From the NCBI GenBank assembly GCA_021555075.1, contig JAKGBX010000003.1:310001-374000 (forward strand): DNA of 64,000 bases. Direction: 5' to 3'. The notes beneath the pieces were generated by a model. That model made no database searches and was not told where the DNA came from. It saw nothing but the letters and a program-made list of their open reading frames with translations. The translations under genes were made by a program, and so were the position numbers. Of this stretch, positions 16,820 to 25,433 are shown one piece after another (the stretch's first letter is position 1; each line of letters starts with the position of its first letter). The DNA comes from Rhodobacteraceae bacterium LMO-JJ12. GTDB taxonomy: Bacteria > Pseudomonadota > Alphaproteobacteria > Rhodobacterales > Rhodobacteraceae.

Positions 16820-18184
16820 ATGCCCGGTGCGATGAGTTTTGATGAACTGAAAACGGCAGTGGCCGACGGCACGATCGACACCGTTCTGGTCTGTCTGGTT
16901 GATATGCAAGGGCGGCTTTTGGGCAAGCGTTTTCTGGCGCAGCATTTTGTTGAGAGTGCCTGGGAAGAGACCCATTGTTGCAACTATCTGTTGGCGACCG
17001 ATTTGGAGATGGCGACGCCGGACGGCTATGCCGCGACCAGTTGGGAATCTGGCTATGGCGACTATGTAATGAAGCCTGACCTCGCGACGATCCGCCCGAT
17101 GCCGTGGCTTGAGGGAACGGCGATGGTGTTGTGCGATGTGCTTGATCACCACACCCATGAAGAGGTGCCGCATTCGCCGCGCGCAATCTTGAAGAAACAG
17201 GTGGCGCGGGCAGAAAAAATGGGCCTGACGCCGATGATGGCGACCGAGCTGGAATTCTTCCTGTTTGAAGGGAGTTATGAAGAAAACGGGCGCGCGGGAT
17301 ATCGCAACCTGACCCCGATCAGCGCCTATAACGAAGATTACCATATCCTACAGACCACCAAGGAAGAGCGCATCATGCGCCCTTTGCGCAATCATCTTTA
17401 TGCAGCAGGCATTCCAGTGGAGAACTCCAAGGGCGAGGCCGAGGCCGGGCAGGAGGAGTTGAACATCAGATACGCCCCTGCGATGGATTGCGCCGAGTAT
17501 CACACCGTCGCCAAACACGCGACGAAGGAGATCGCTTGGCAGAATGGCGTTTCGGCATCGTTCCTGCCGAAATGGCATCGTGACAGAGTTGGCTCATCAA
17601 GCCATGTGCATCAATCGCTTTGGAAGGAGGGCAAGAATGCGTTTCATGACCCCGAAGGCGAATACGGCATGTCGGACATGATGAAGAGCTATATGGCGGG
17701 GCTGATCAAATATGCACCGGACGTGACCTTCTTTCTGGCACCTTACGTCAATAGCTATAAGCGCTTTGCAAAAGGTACTTTTGCGCCGACCAAAACAGTT
17801 TGGTCTGTCGATAATCGCACCGCCGGATTCCGGGTATGCGGCGCGGGAACCAAGGCGGTGCGGATGGAATGCCGGATTGGTGGGTCAGACATCAACCCCT
17901 ATCTGGCGATGGCGACGCAGCTTGCCTCGGGGCTGGCCGGGATCGAGGAAGGGCTTGAGCTTGCCCCGCCGACCAAGGGGGATGTCTATGAGGCGAAGGG
18001 GGCAGGGGAAATTCCCACTTCGCTGCGCGATGCTATGCAAACATTGAGTAAATCCAAGATGTTGTGCGAGGCCTTGGGCGATGGTGTGGTAGATCACTAC
18101 ACCCGATGTGCAGCTTGGGAATTGGAAGAATTCGACCGGGTGGTGACCGATTGGGAAATCGCCCGCGGCTTTGAGAAGGCATGA
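16820..18184 (+). CDS. Glutamine-synthetase-family gamma-glutamyl ligase
   Basis: A 454-residue ATP-dependent ligase with the glutamine-synthetase fold: an N-terminal beta-grasp (about 1-105), then the catalytic domain. Active-site signatures are visible: TELEFFLFEG (metal and glutamate site), AGQEELNIRYAP, SSSHVHQSLW and RMECRIGGSDINPYLAMA. The divergence and the neighbourhood (alcohol and aldehyde dehydrogenases, glutamyl-type hydrolase) argue against ordinary GlnA. The closest roles are gamma-glutamyl-polyamine or gamma-glutamyl-amine synthetases (PuuA, IpuC, GlnA4 types), which attach glutamate to an amine. GGGGAG precedes the ATG by a few bases. The amine substrate is unknown. Confidence 0.85.
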   Translation: MPGAMSFDELKTAVADGTIDTVLVCLVDMQGRLLGKRFLAQHFVESAWEETHCCNYLLATDLEMATPDGYAATSWESGYGDYVMKPDLATIRPMPWLEGTAMVLCDVLDHHTHEEVPHSPRAILKKQVARAEKMGLTPMMATELEFFLFEGSYEENGRAGYRNLTPISAYNEDYHILQTTKEERIMRPLRNHLYAAGIPVENSKGEAEAGQEELNIRYAPAMDCAEYHTVAKHATKEIAWQNGVSASFLPKWHRDRVGSSSHVHQSLWKEGKNAFHDPEGEYGMSDMMKSYMAGLIKYAPDVTFFLAPYVNSYKRFAKGTFAPTKTVWSVDNRTAGFRVCGAGTKAVRMECRIGGSDINPYLAMATQLASGLAGIEEGLELAPPTKGDVYEAKGAGEIPTSLRDAMQTLSKSKMLCEALGDGVVDHYTRCAAWELEEFDRVVTDWEIARGFEKA

Positions 18185-19569
18185 AGATGACGAAAACGAT
18201 CAAGTGTATTTCACCGATTGACGGCTCGGTCTACGCCGAGCGCCCGGTGTTGGACCAAGATGCGGCGCGTGCTGCGGTTGAGCGCGCCAAGGCAGCGCAG
18301 AAGGCCTGGGCGGCGCGGTCGCTTGCAGAGCGGATTGCGCTGGTGCGTACCGGCGTTGAGTTGGTTGGCAAGATGAACGACGAGATCGTTCCCGAGTTGG
18401 CTTGGCAGATGGGGCGGCCCATTCGCTATGGCGGTGAGTTCGGCGGGTTCAACGAACGCGCCAGCTATATGGCCGATATTGCGAAAGATGCGCTGGCGCC
18501 GATCGAGCTGGAAGATTCAGGCGATTTCAAACGCTATATCGCGCGTGAACCACATGGCTTGGTGCTGGTGGTGGCGCCTTGGAATTATCCCTATATGACT
18601 GCAATCAACACGGTGGCTCCGGCGCTGATTGCCGGGAATGCCGTGATGTTGAAACATGCCAGCCAAACGCCGCTTGTCGGTGAACGTATGGCCGAGGCGT
18701 TTCACGCGGCAGGCATACCCGAAGATGTATTCTCGAACGTTTTCCTGTCTCATGATCTGACTGCGGAGATGATCGCCGAGGGAAGTTTCGGCTTCGTTAA
18801 CTTCACGGGCTCTGTTGGTGGGGGCCGTGCGATCGAGCGCGCGGCGGCGGGCACATTTACCGCTGTGGGGCTGGAATTGGGCGGCAAGGATCCGGGCTAT
18901 GTGATGGAGGATGCCGATCTAGATGCTGCGGTCGAGACGCTGATCGACGGGGCGATGTTCAATTCCGGGCAATGTTGTTGCGGGATCGAACGGATTTACG
19001 TGGCTGAGAGCTTGTTTGATGCCTTCGTCGAAAAGGCGGTCGGGATCGTCTCTGGCTATAAGCTGGGCAATCCGTTGGACGAGGCCACGACCCTTGGCCC
19101 GATGGCGCAGGCGCGCTTTGCCGATCAGGTGCGTGCGCAGACCCAAGAGGCAGTAGCGGCAGGTGCGAAGACGCTGATTGATCCGGCGCTTTTCCCGCAG
19201 GATGGCGGCGCATATCTGATGCCGCAGATCCTTGTGAACGTGGATCATTCCATGCGGGTGATGCGCGAGGAAAGCTTTGGCCCGGTGGTCGGCATCATGC
19301 CGGTTAAGGATGATCACGAAGCCCTGCGTCTGATGAATGACAGCGAATTCGGGCTGACGGCTTCGCTGTGGACCAACGATATCGCCCGCGCCGAACGCAT
19401 TGGCCAAGCCCTTGAAACCGGGACGGTTTTCATGAACCGTGCCGATTATCTCGATCCCGGCTTGTGCTGGACGGGGTGTAAGAATACAGGCCGGGGCGGC
19501 GGGCTTTCCGTGATCGGCTATCACAATCTGACACGGCCCAAATCTTATCATCTGAGGAAACTGACATGA
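18181..19569 (+). CDS. NAD(P)+-dependent aldehyde dehydrogenase
   Basis: A 462-residue ALDH-superfamily enzyme. Motifs are VAPWNYPYMTAINTVAPALIAGN (cofactor and substrate floor), FTGSVGGG, the general-base glutamate in LELGGKDP and the catalytic cysteine in FNSGQCCCG. It overlaps the ligase stop by 4 bases and the alcohol dehydrogenase start by 4 bases, so the three are coupled. In this setting it would oxidise the aldehyde made by the next gene product, probably as a gamma-glutamyl conjugate, to the acid. Substrate assignment is inference. Confidence 0.93.
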   Translation: MKMTKTIKCISPIDGSVYAERPVLDQDAARAAVERAKAAQKAWAARSLAERIALVRTGVELVGKMNDEIVPELAWQMGRPIRYGGEFGGFNERASYMADIAKDALAPIELEDSGDFKRYIAREPHGLVLVVAPWNYPYMTAINTVAPALIAGNAVMLKHASQTPLVGERMAEAFHAAGIPEDVFSNVFLSHDLTAEMIAEGSFGFVNFTGSVGGGRAIERAAAGTFTAVGLELGGKDPGYVMEDADLDAAVETLIDGAMFNSGQCCCGIERIYVAESLFDAFVEKAVGIVSGYKLGNPLDEATTLGPMAQARFADQVRAQTQEAVAAGAKTLIDPALFPQDGGAYLMPQILVNVDHSMRVMREESFGPVVGIMPVKDDHEALRLMNDSEFGLTASLWTNDIARAERIGQALETGTVFMNRADYLDPGLCWTGCKNTGRGGGLSVIGYHNLTRPKSYHLRKLT

Positions 19570-20711
19570 CGTTGACGGCAAACTGGTCCTACCCCACGGC
19601 TATCCGCTTTGGCGCAGGGCGTATTGGCGAGATTGGCGCGGCTTGTGCGGCGCTTGGGATGAAGCGCCCGCTCTTGGTGACGGATCGCGGGTTGGCGGGC
19701 CTGCCCATCACGGCGGCAACGCTTGATCTGATGGAGGCCGCGGGCCTGGGGCGCGCGATGTTTTCCGAGGTTGACCCGAACCCGAACGAGAAAAATTTGG
19801 AGGCCGGTGTAAAGGCTTACAAGGCGGGTGGCCATGATGGCGTGATTGCTTTTGGCGGCGGTTCAGGTCTTGATCTGGGCAAAATGGTGGCCTTTATGGC
19901 GGGGCAAACGCGGCCTGTTTGGGATTATGAGGACGTTGGTGATTGGTGGACCCGTGCAGACAGTGATGCGATTGCGCCGATCATCGCGGTGCCCACGACC
20001 GCAGGCACAGGTTCGGAAGTTGGCCGGGCCAGCGTGATCACCAATTCGGTGACCCATGAGAAGAAAATCATCTTTCATCCCAAGGTGTTGCCGGGCATCG
20101 TTATCAGCGATCCGGAACTGACCGTGGGGATGCCGAAGCCGATCACGGCAGGCACCGGGATGGATGCTTTTGCTCATTGCCTTGAGGCCTATTGCTCGCC
20201 CCATTTCCACCCGATGAGTCAGGGCATTGCGATTGAAGGGATGCGGCTGGTAAAGACTTACCTTCCAAGGGCTTACGAGAATGGCAGCGACCTCGACGCG
20301 CGTGCCAACATGCTGGCGGCGGCGGCGATGGGGGCGGTGGCTTTCCAGAAAGGCCTGGGTGCGATTCATGCGATTTCGCACCCCATCGGGGCGGTGTTTG
20401 GCACGCATCACGGCACAACCAATGCGGTGGTCATGCAGCAGGTGCTGACATTCAATCGCGCAGCGATTGAGGGTCGGATTGAGGAGCTGGCGAATTTCCT
20501 TGGAATATCAGGGGGCTTTGACGGGTTTCACGGGTTTATTGGCGAGCTGAACAGCGCGCTTGGCATCCCGCGCAACCTATCCGAATTGGGGGTGAACGGT
20601 CCCGATCTCGACGCGTTGACTGCCTCGGCGTTGGCAGATCCGAGCGTTGGCGGAAACCCGGTAAAGATGACGGCTGAGAATACCAAAGCGCTGATTATGG
20701 CCTGTTTATAA
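19566..20711 (+). CDS. Iron-containing alcohol dehydrogenase
   Basis: A 381-residue group III alcohol dehydrogenase. The nucleotide-binding glycine motif FGGGSGLDLGK is followed by the metal-binding stretch AGTGMDAFAHCLEAY and the histidine-rich AIHAISHPIGAVFGTHHG, which supply the Asp and His ligands of Fe2+. It is the last gene of the coupled ligase-ALDH-ADH trio. In the proposed pathway it oxidises the alcohol group of the imported compound or its glutamyl conjugate. It ends against a repeat-bearing convergent gap. Confidence 0.93.
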   Translation: MTLTANWSYPTAIRFGAGRIGEIGAACAALGMKRPLLVTDRGLAGLPITAATLDLMEAAGLGRAMFSEVDPNPNEKNLEAGVKAYKAGGHDGVIAFGGGSGLDLGKMVAFMAGQTRPVWDYEDVGDWWTRADSDAIAPIIAVPTTAGTGSEVGRASVITNSVTHEKKIIFHPKVLPGIVISDPELTVGMPKPITAGTGMDAFAHCLEAYCSPHFHPMSQGIAIEGMRLVKTYLPRAYENGSDLDARANMLAAAAMGAVAFQKGLGAIHAISHPIGAVFGTHHGTTNAVVMQQVLTFNRAAIEGRIEELANFLGISGGFDGFHGFIGELNSALGIPRNLSELGVNGPDLDALTASALADPSVGGNPVKMTAENTKALIMACL

Positions 20712-20716
20712 GGGCA

Positions 20717-20850
20717 CCGTCCCGACGGGTTAACAGGGAAAAGGCGGGCGATTTGGCGGGGTGATCCCCGGCTGTCGCCCGGCTGCCAAGCGTATGACAT
20801 ACGCTGGCGTATGGTGCCGCGCGCAATTCGGTTAACGCAGCGCGCGGCGG
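20717..20850. repeat. Intergenic repeat, CCGACGGGTTAAC family, copy 1
   Basis: Starts with ACCGTCCCGACGGGTTAAC, then GGCGGGGTGATCCCCGGCTG, CCCGGCTG, CGTATGACATACGC and a second GGTTAACG with a GCGCGC arm. The same ordered words occur at about 38408-38545 (copy 2), which points to a shared element. Boundaries are approximate. The gap lies between two convergent genes and holds no reading frame I can support. Confidence 0.5.
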
Positions 20851-20973
20851 GAGTGGCTGATCATCATCCAAAACGGCTGCCGGACGACGCGGAAGCGGGC
20901 ACAAGATCTGTGGCTCTTCGAGTGTGGTGATGACGATCCGTTGATTGCGGCAAGGGCCGCTCGCACGCGCGGG

Positions 20974-21195
20974 TCACTGATCGGTCGCGGATATTTCTGC
21001 ACCCTCAAATAACGCAGCAGCGAGGGCTTTTGCGCTTGGGCCATCGAGATCGACTTGGGTGATGCGTTTGCCTTCGCGCAAGATCAGCCGGGTCATGACC
21101 ATGCCGCTTTCAAAGCGCACCTCGCGCACGACTGCCTTGCGCGAATAGGGCAGATCGAGTGTGGCGATGTCGCGGTAGCTTTCGGAATCAGTCAT
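20974..21195 (-). CDS. Small conserved-looking protein downstream of dioxygenase
   Basis: A 73-residue soluble protein starting MTDSESYRDIATLDLPYSRK, without membrane helices or cysteines. It overlaps the end of the preceding 66-residue gene by 8 bases, so it is the third gene of the dioxygenase operon. A longer frame exists upstream but reads out of phase with the neighbouring gene; the internal ATG at 21195 fits the coupling. I do not recognise a function. Confidence 0.65.
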   Translation of the reverse strand: MTDSESYRDIATLDLPYSRKAVVREVRFESGMVMTRLILREGKRITQVDLDGPSAKALAAALFEGAEISATDQ

Positions 21196-21388
21196 AGTCG
21201 AGGCCCCTTGTGAAGGCGGCTTCGAGCTTCCATTCCCACTTCTTGGGCGTGTCGCGGTAGTCGGGTTTGAGATCGAATTCCATGAACATTTCGCCCGAGC
21301 CACCGAGATGCTGCACCAGCTTTTCCAGCTCGGCAAAGCTGGTGACTTCGGGGTGGCCGATGATGAGGTCGCTAAGGCGTGCCATCAT
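21188..21388 (-). CDS. Small protein between dioxygenase and 73-residue gene
   Basis: A 66-residue protein (MMARLSDLIIGHPEVTSFAE...), rich in acidic and aromatic residues near the end (WEWKLEAAF), soluble, with no cysteine. AGGAG lies just before two consecutive ATGs, and the first overlaps the dioxygenase stop by 4 bases. The tight coupling argues that it is real and works with the dioxygenase. Function unknown. Confidence 0.7.
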   Translation of the reverse strand: MMARLSDLIIGHPEVTSFAELEKLVQHLGGSGEMFMEFDLKPDYRDTPKKWEWKLEAAFTRGLDYD

Positions 21389-22302
21389 TTCTCTCCTATG
21401 CGGTTGTGAAAGCGGACCCGGAAGATAACGCGTTCCTGTGCCGCGTCGGGACCATTGTGGAAGGGGGTACGATTGTGCAGCACGTTGTTGTTGAGCACGC
21501 CCATGCCGGGGGCGAGGCGCACGCGTACTGCCAGCGGATCGCCTTGGGCCAGAGTGTCGCGCAGCCAGGCTTCAGCGGCAAGCGTGGCTGGATCGTTGCG
21601 CCAGTTGATCGAGCGGGTACGCGCGGTATAGCGCATTTGCATCCGCCCGGTGTCCGGATCGGGGTAGAATACCGGGCCGTTTGAGACCCGACGCACCGCG
21701 CCGTCGGCTTCGACATTTTCGGGGATCGACATTGCTTGCGGGTGCATCAGTGCGGCCAGCCATTCGGGGTTCTTGTCGCGCAGGCGGATATAGAGGATTT
21801 CGGGATCGAGAATGTCGTTGGTGCCGCCATCCGCGCCTTGGGCGAAGCAATGCAGCGCGAAACCCGAGATGCGGTTTTCGGGCGCGTTATAGTAGCCATC
21901 GGTGTGCCAGTTCATCGCGCGGGTCGAATAGGGGATATAGTCACGCTGCGACGGAGCATCCGAAACCCGAAGCGCGACGATGCCGTGATCGCCGCCCGAG
22001 CGGTGGGTCTCGGCGATGCGCATCCCGAACGCGTCGGCGAAGCGGCGCAGGGCGCGGCGCTGGGCGGAATCGTCGTTGAAAGACGGGCTGGAATAGAGCG
22101 CGAAATTGTTGTTTTGGCAGCGTGCGATGATCTCGCGATGCTCAGATTCGGTGGGATTTGAGAGGTCACCCACCTCTACGGGCGGCAGGGAGAGGCAATT
22201 TTCCGCATTGGTCAATTTTGTCGCACGCCATGCGCGGTAGCTATGGTCATCCTCAAACGCCTTCCAGTTAAAACTTGTGTTTTCAACGGGTTGTGTTTGC
22301 AT
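21385..22302 (-). CDS. TauD/TfdA-family Fe(II)/2-oxoglutarate dioxygenase
   Basis: A 305-residue oxygenase with the facial triad His133-x-Asp135 in NWHTDGYY and a distal His276 in VLHNRTPF. The arginine-rich end (RVIFRVRFHNR) would hold 2-oxoglutarate. TauD-fold enzymes hydroxylate sulfonates, carnitine precursors and many other compounds. This one sits head-to-head with dsrA over a 252-base promoter region, so a role tied to sulfur (for example releasing sulfite) is possible but unproven. It leads an operon with two small genes. The start has a plausible, not strong, ribosome site. Confidence 0.88.
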   Translation of the reverse strand: MQTQPVENTSFNWKAFEDDHSYRAWRATKLTNAENCLSLPPVEVGDLSNPTESEHREIIARCQNNNFALYSSPSFNDDSAQRRALRRFADAFGMRIAETHRSGGDHGIVALRVSDAPSQRDYIPYSTRAMNWHTDGYYNAPENRISGFALHCFAQGADGGTNDILDPEILYIRLRDKNPEWLAALMHPQAMSIPENVEADGAVRRVSNGPVFYPDPDTGRMQMRYTARTRSINWRNDPATLAAEAWLRDTLAQGDPLAVRVRLAPGMGVLNNNVLHNRTPFHNGPDAAQERVIFRVRFHNRIGEK

Positions 22303-22330
22303 CTGGCTGGCGTTTCCTTGTGCTTTGACC

Positions 22331-22421
22331 GAATATTGATGCCCAAGCCGGGCGGTGGTTGCTGAATATTCTACACCTTATGTGCAATAATTTTTTACAT
22401 TCGTTTATCCTAATGTATAGA
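22331..22421 (+). promoter_or_regulatory. dsr promoter region with GAATATT repeats
   Basis: Two GAATATT words (22331-22337 and 22364-22370, the second part of the palindrome GAATATTC) lie upstream of a possible sigma-70 promoter: TTTACA (22394-22399), 16-base spacer, TATAGA (22416-22421). GAATATT also occurs in the arsR/dsrE2 intergenic palindrome at 36712-36718. This suggests that the SqrR-like ArsR protein or another common factor acts here. It also serves the divergent dioxygenase operon. Confidence 0.4.
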
Positions 22422-22554
22422 TAGAAAGAGCACATGCTATGCTGACGCGGCTTCGGGGAGAGGCCTGTGGTTGGGTTCGAGGAGGGGCTCAAACCAACGG
22501 CACCCCGGGGAAAGGCCGCGCCGCTGCGCGCTGAGGTCAATCTGGGAGGATTCC

Positions 22555-23853
22555 ATGAAGGATAGCGACGCGAAACAAACCGTAGATGGCAAGGATGTTC
22601 ATCCGACGCCGCAACTTGATCAGTTGGAAGATGGCCCTTGGCCGAGCTTTGTCACCGGATTGAAAAAGCTGCGCGATGAGGGCTCGGACAACAACCGCAA
22701 GATCATGAATGACCTGTTGGGGCAGCTTAACCATTCTTATGAAAAGCGGCTGGGATTCTGGAAGGGCGGCACGGTTTCTGTATTCGGGTATGGCGGTGGG
22801 ATCATCCCGCGGTTTTCCGAAGTGGCCGACAGATTTCCCGAATCACGCGAGTTTCATACGCTCAGGGTGATGCCGCCGGCGGGGAACCACTATGACACCG
22901 ATATTCTGCGCAAGTTTTGCGATATCTGGGAGGAGCATGGCTCGGGGCTGATCGCGTTTCATGGCCAGTCGGGCGATATCATGTTTCAGGGGTGCAGCAC
23001 CGAAAACACCCAGAAGGCGTTTGATGCGCTCAACAAGATCGGCTTTGATCTGGGTGGGGCGGGTCCGGCGCTTCGCACGGCGATGTCGTGCGTTGGCCAC
23101 GCGCGTTGTGAGCAGAGCTGTTATGACGAGGTGCGCGCGCACCGCACCATCATCAACAAGCTCTTGGACGAGATGCATCGCCCGGCGCTTCCCTATAAGT
23201 TCAAGTTCAAGTTCTCGGGCTGTGCCAATGATTGCGTGAACGCGGTGCATCGGGCCGATTTCGCGGTGATCGGGACATGGCGCGACGAGATCAAGATCAA
23301 TCAGGAGAAGGTGAAGGAACATGTGGCCGAGAAGGGCCGCAAATATACCATCGACACGGTTGTAAACATGTGCCCGACGCGGGCGATTTCGCTGAATGAT
23401 GATGATACGCTGGAAATCGACAACCCCAGCTGCGTGCGCTGTATGCATTGCATCAACGTCATGACCAAGGCGCTTTCGCCCGGCGACGATCGCGGCGTTT
23501 CGATCATGATCGGCGGCAAGCGGAGCCTGAAGATCGGCGATCTGATGGGCATCATGGTGGTGCCGTTCATGAAGCTTGAGAGTGACGAGGATTTTGAGAA
23601 GCTGGAAGAGTTCGCGGAGAACGTGGTTGAGTTTTTTGCCGATAACGCGCTGGAGCATGAGCGGGTGGGTGAGACGATTGACCGGATCGGGCTACCGGCG
23701 TTTCTGGATGCGCTGGACATTGATGTTGATCCCAACATGGTCAACCACCCGCGCACGTCGAGCTATGTGCGCACCGATGATTTCGACACCGAGGCCGCGA
23801 AATGGTTCGAGCGCAAGGCGCGTGAGGCCGGGCTTCAGATCGGCGCCGATTAG
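22555..23853 (+). CDS. dsrA: Dissimilatory sulfite reductase alpha subunit, oxidative type
   Basis: A 432-residue alpha subunit of the siroheme enzyme that works in reverse here, oxidising DsrC-bound sulfur to sulfite in the cytoplasm. The siroheme/4Fe-4S ligands are Cys179 and Cys185 (CVGHARC, C-x5-C) and Cys223 and Cys227 (CANDC, C-x3-C). A ferredoxin insert follows, with VNMCPTRAI and SCVRCMHC. The ATG at 22555 has GGGAGGA just upstream, although the frame is open further. Reverse direction is inferred from dsrEFH and dsrL downstream, absence of dsrD, and presence of soeABC. 73 bases separate it from dsrB. Confidence 0.97.
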   Translation: MKDSDAKQTVDGKDVHPTPQLDQLEDGPWPSFVTGLKKLRDEGSDNNRKIMNDLLGQLNHSYEKRLGFWKGGTVSVFGYGGGIIPRFSEVADRFPESREFHTLRVMPPAGNHYDTDILRKFCDIWEEHGSGLIAFHGQSGDIMFQGCSTENTQKAFDALNKIGFDLGGAGPALRTAMSCVGHARCEQSCYDEVRAHRTIINKLLDEMHRPALPYKFKFKFSGCANDCVNAVHRADFAVIGTWRDEIKINQEKVKEHVAEKGRKYTIDTVVNMCPTRAISLNDDDTLEIDNPSCVRCMHCINVMTKALSPGDDRGVSIMIGGKRSLKIGDLMGIMVVPFMKLESDEDFEKLEEFAENVVEFFADNALEHERVGETIDRIGLPAFLDALDIDVDPNMVNHPRTSSYVRTDDFDTEAAKWFERKAREAGLQIGAD

Positions 23854-23926
23854 GCGGGTTCGTTAGAGGAATGAGGAGGCGTTGCCGGGTCCGGGAGGTT
23901 CGGACGGGTACGTGGGAGGAAAGAAC

Positions 23927-25012
23927 ATGACGACAACCGAGAGAGTGAAGCCGCGGATGCCCGACGAGGTGGGGGTTCCCGACCCGTTTTCTTACATGCA
24001 TCCGGTGATGAAGAAGAATTATGGCAACTGGGACTGGCATGACAGGCCGCGCCCTGGGGTGCTGCACCATGTCTCGAAATCGGGCGATGAAATCTGGACC
24101 GTGCGCGCCGGGACACAGCGGCAGATGGATGTGTTCACCATTCGCAAGCTGTGTGACATCGGCGATGAATATGCCGATGGGCATGTGCGATTTACCACCC
24201 GTTCAAACATTGAATTCATGGTGGCGGATGAAGCGAAGGTGGCACCACTGGTGGAGGCGTTGACCGGAGCGGGCTTTCCGGTGGGCGGCACCGGGGCTTC
24301 TGTGACGATGATCAGCCACACCCAAGGCTGGCTGCATTGTGACATTCCGGGCACCGATGCGTCGGGCGTGGTCAAGGGGCTGATGGACCTGCTGCATGAA
24401 GAGTTCATTCAGGAGAAGATGCCCAACCGGGTGCGTATCACCACGTCCTGCTGTCAGATCAACTGTGGCGGGCAGGGCGATATCGCGGTGAACGTGCAGT
24501 ATACCAAGCCGCCAAAGATCAACCACGATCTGGTGGCCAATGTCTGCGAACGCCCTGCTGTCGTGGCGCGCTGCCCGGTGGCGGCGATCAGGCCGGCGAT
24601 GGTGAATGGCAAGCCTTCGCTTGAGATCGACGAAAAGAAATGCGTCTGCTGCGGGGCATGTTATCCGCCATGCCCGCCGATGCAGATCAACAGCGACGAA
24701 TCCACCAAGATTGCGATCTGGGTGGGGGGCAAGCATTCGAATGCACGCTCGAAGCCGACGTTCCACAAGCTGGCCGTGGCCAACCTGCCCAACAACGCGC
24801 CGCATTGGCCCGAGGTTGTTGAGGTCGTCAAGACCATCGTGCAGGCCTATAAGAAGGACGCCAAGCATTGGGAACGGATGGGCGAATGGATCGAGCGGAT
24901 CGGTTGGAACCGGTTCTTCGAGATGACCGGGCTGGCCTTTACCAAGCATCATATCGACACCTGGACCGGAGCGCGCAAAACGATGAATACATCGGCGCAT
25001 GTCCACTTCTGA
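23927..25012 (+). CDS. dsrB: Dissimilatory sulfite reductase beta subunit
   Basis: A 361-residue beta subunit that forms the alpha2beta2 enzyme with DsrA. It has the C-x4-C siroheme motif (CCQINC, Cys175-Cys180), a following CERPAVVARC segment and a ferredoxin domain KKCVCCGACYPPCP for an extra 4Fe-4S cluster. The opening GVPDPFSYMHPVMKKNYGNW is characteristic of DsrB. It starts at the ATG preceded by GGGAGGA. The length is normal for the family. Confidence 0.97.
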   Translation: MTTTERVKPRMPDEVGVPDPFSYMHPVMKKNYGNWDWHDRPRPGVLHHVSKSGDEIWTVRAGTQRQMDVFTIRKLCDIGDEYADGHVRFTTRSNIEFMVADEAKVAPLVEALTGAGFPVGGTGASVTMISHTQGWLHCDIPGTDASGVVKGLMDLLHEEFIQEKMPNRVRITTSCCQINCGGQGDIAVNVQYTKPPKINHDLVANVCERPAVVARCPVAAIRPAMVNGKPSLEIDEKKCVCCGACYPPCPPMQINSDESTKIAIWVGGKHSNARSKPTFHKLAVANLPNNAPHWPEVVEVVKTIVQAYKKDAKHWERMGEWIERIGWNRFFEMTGLAFTKHHIDTWTGARKTMNTSAHVHF

Positions 25013-25028
25013 GACGAGGAAAATACAG

Positions 25029-25421
25029 GTGAAAATTGGAGTAGTGATCAGCGAGGGGCCGTATACGCATCAGGCGGCGGACACGGCCTATCGCTTTGTG
25101 AAAGCCGCGATTGCGAAGGGCCATGAGGTGCCGCGCGTGTTCTTTTATCATGACGGTGTGAATGTCGGCACGCGCCTGTCGGTGCCGCCGCAGGACGAGC
25201 GCAATATCCAGAAGAACTGGACCGAGTTGGCGGCGGAACATGGCACTGATCTGGTGGTGTGCATTGCTGCTGCGCAACGCCGTGGGGTTCTGGACGAAAA
25301 CGAGGCCAAGCGACAGGGCAAGGACGCCGACAATATCGCCGAGGGTTTTCGGATTTCGGGGCTGGGGCAATTGATTGAAATGGGAATCCAGACGGACCGT
25401 CTGGTGACGTTCGGTGACTGA
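25029..25421 (+). CDS. dsrE: Sulfurtransferase subunit DsrE
   Basis: A 130-residue subunit of the DsrE2F2H2 sulfur relay that passes persulfide sulfur to DsrC. The active Cys78 lies in VVCIAAAQRRG, the position of the catalytic cysteine in Allochromatium DsrE. I chose the GTG at 25029, preceded by a GAGGA site, because an upstream ATG would start inside dsrB and add non-homologous residues. It is followed closely by dsrF and dsrH. The trio is a hallmark of sulfur oxidisers. Confidence 0.95.
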   Translation: MKIGVVISEGPYTHQAADTAYRFVKAAIAKGHEVPRVFFYHDGVNVGTRLSVPPQDERNIQKNWTELAAEHGTDLVVCIAAAQRRGVLDENEAKRQGKDADNIAEGFRISGLGQLIEMGIQTDRLVTFGD

Positions 25422-25433
25422 GGGGGAAGAGCG

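Noticed and set aside
16820-18184. Housekeeping glutamine synthetase GlnA
   Set aside because: The adjacent alcohol and aldehyde dehydrogenases and hydrolase, and no ntr or glnB neighbours, fit an amine-specific gamma-glutamyl ligase better.
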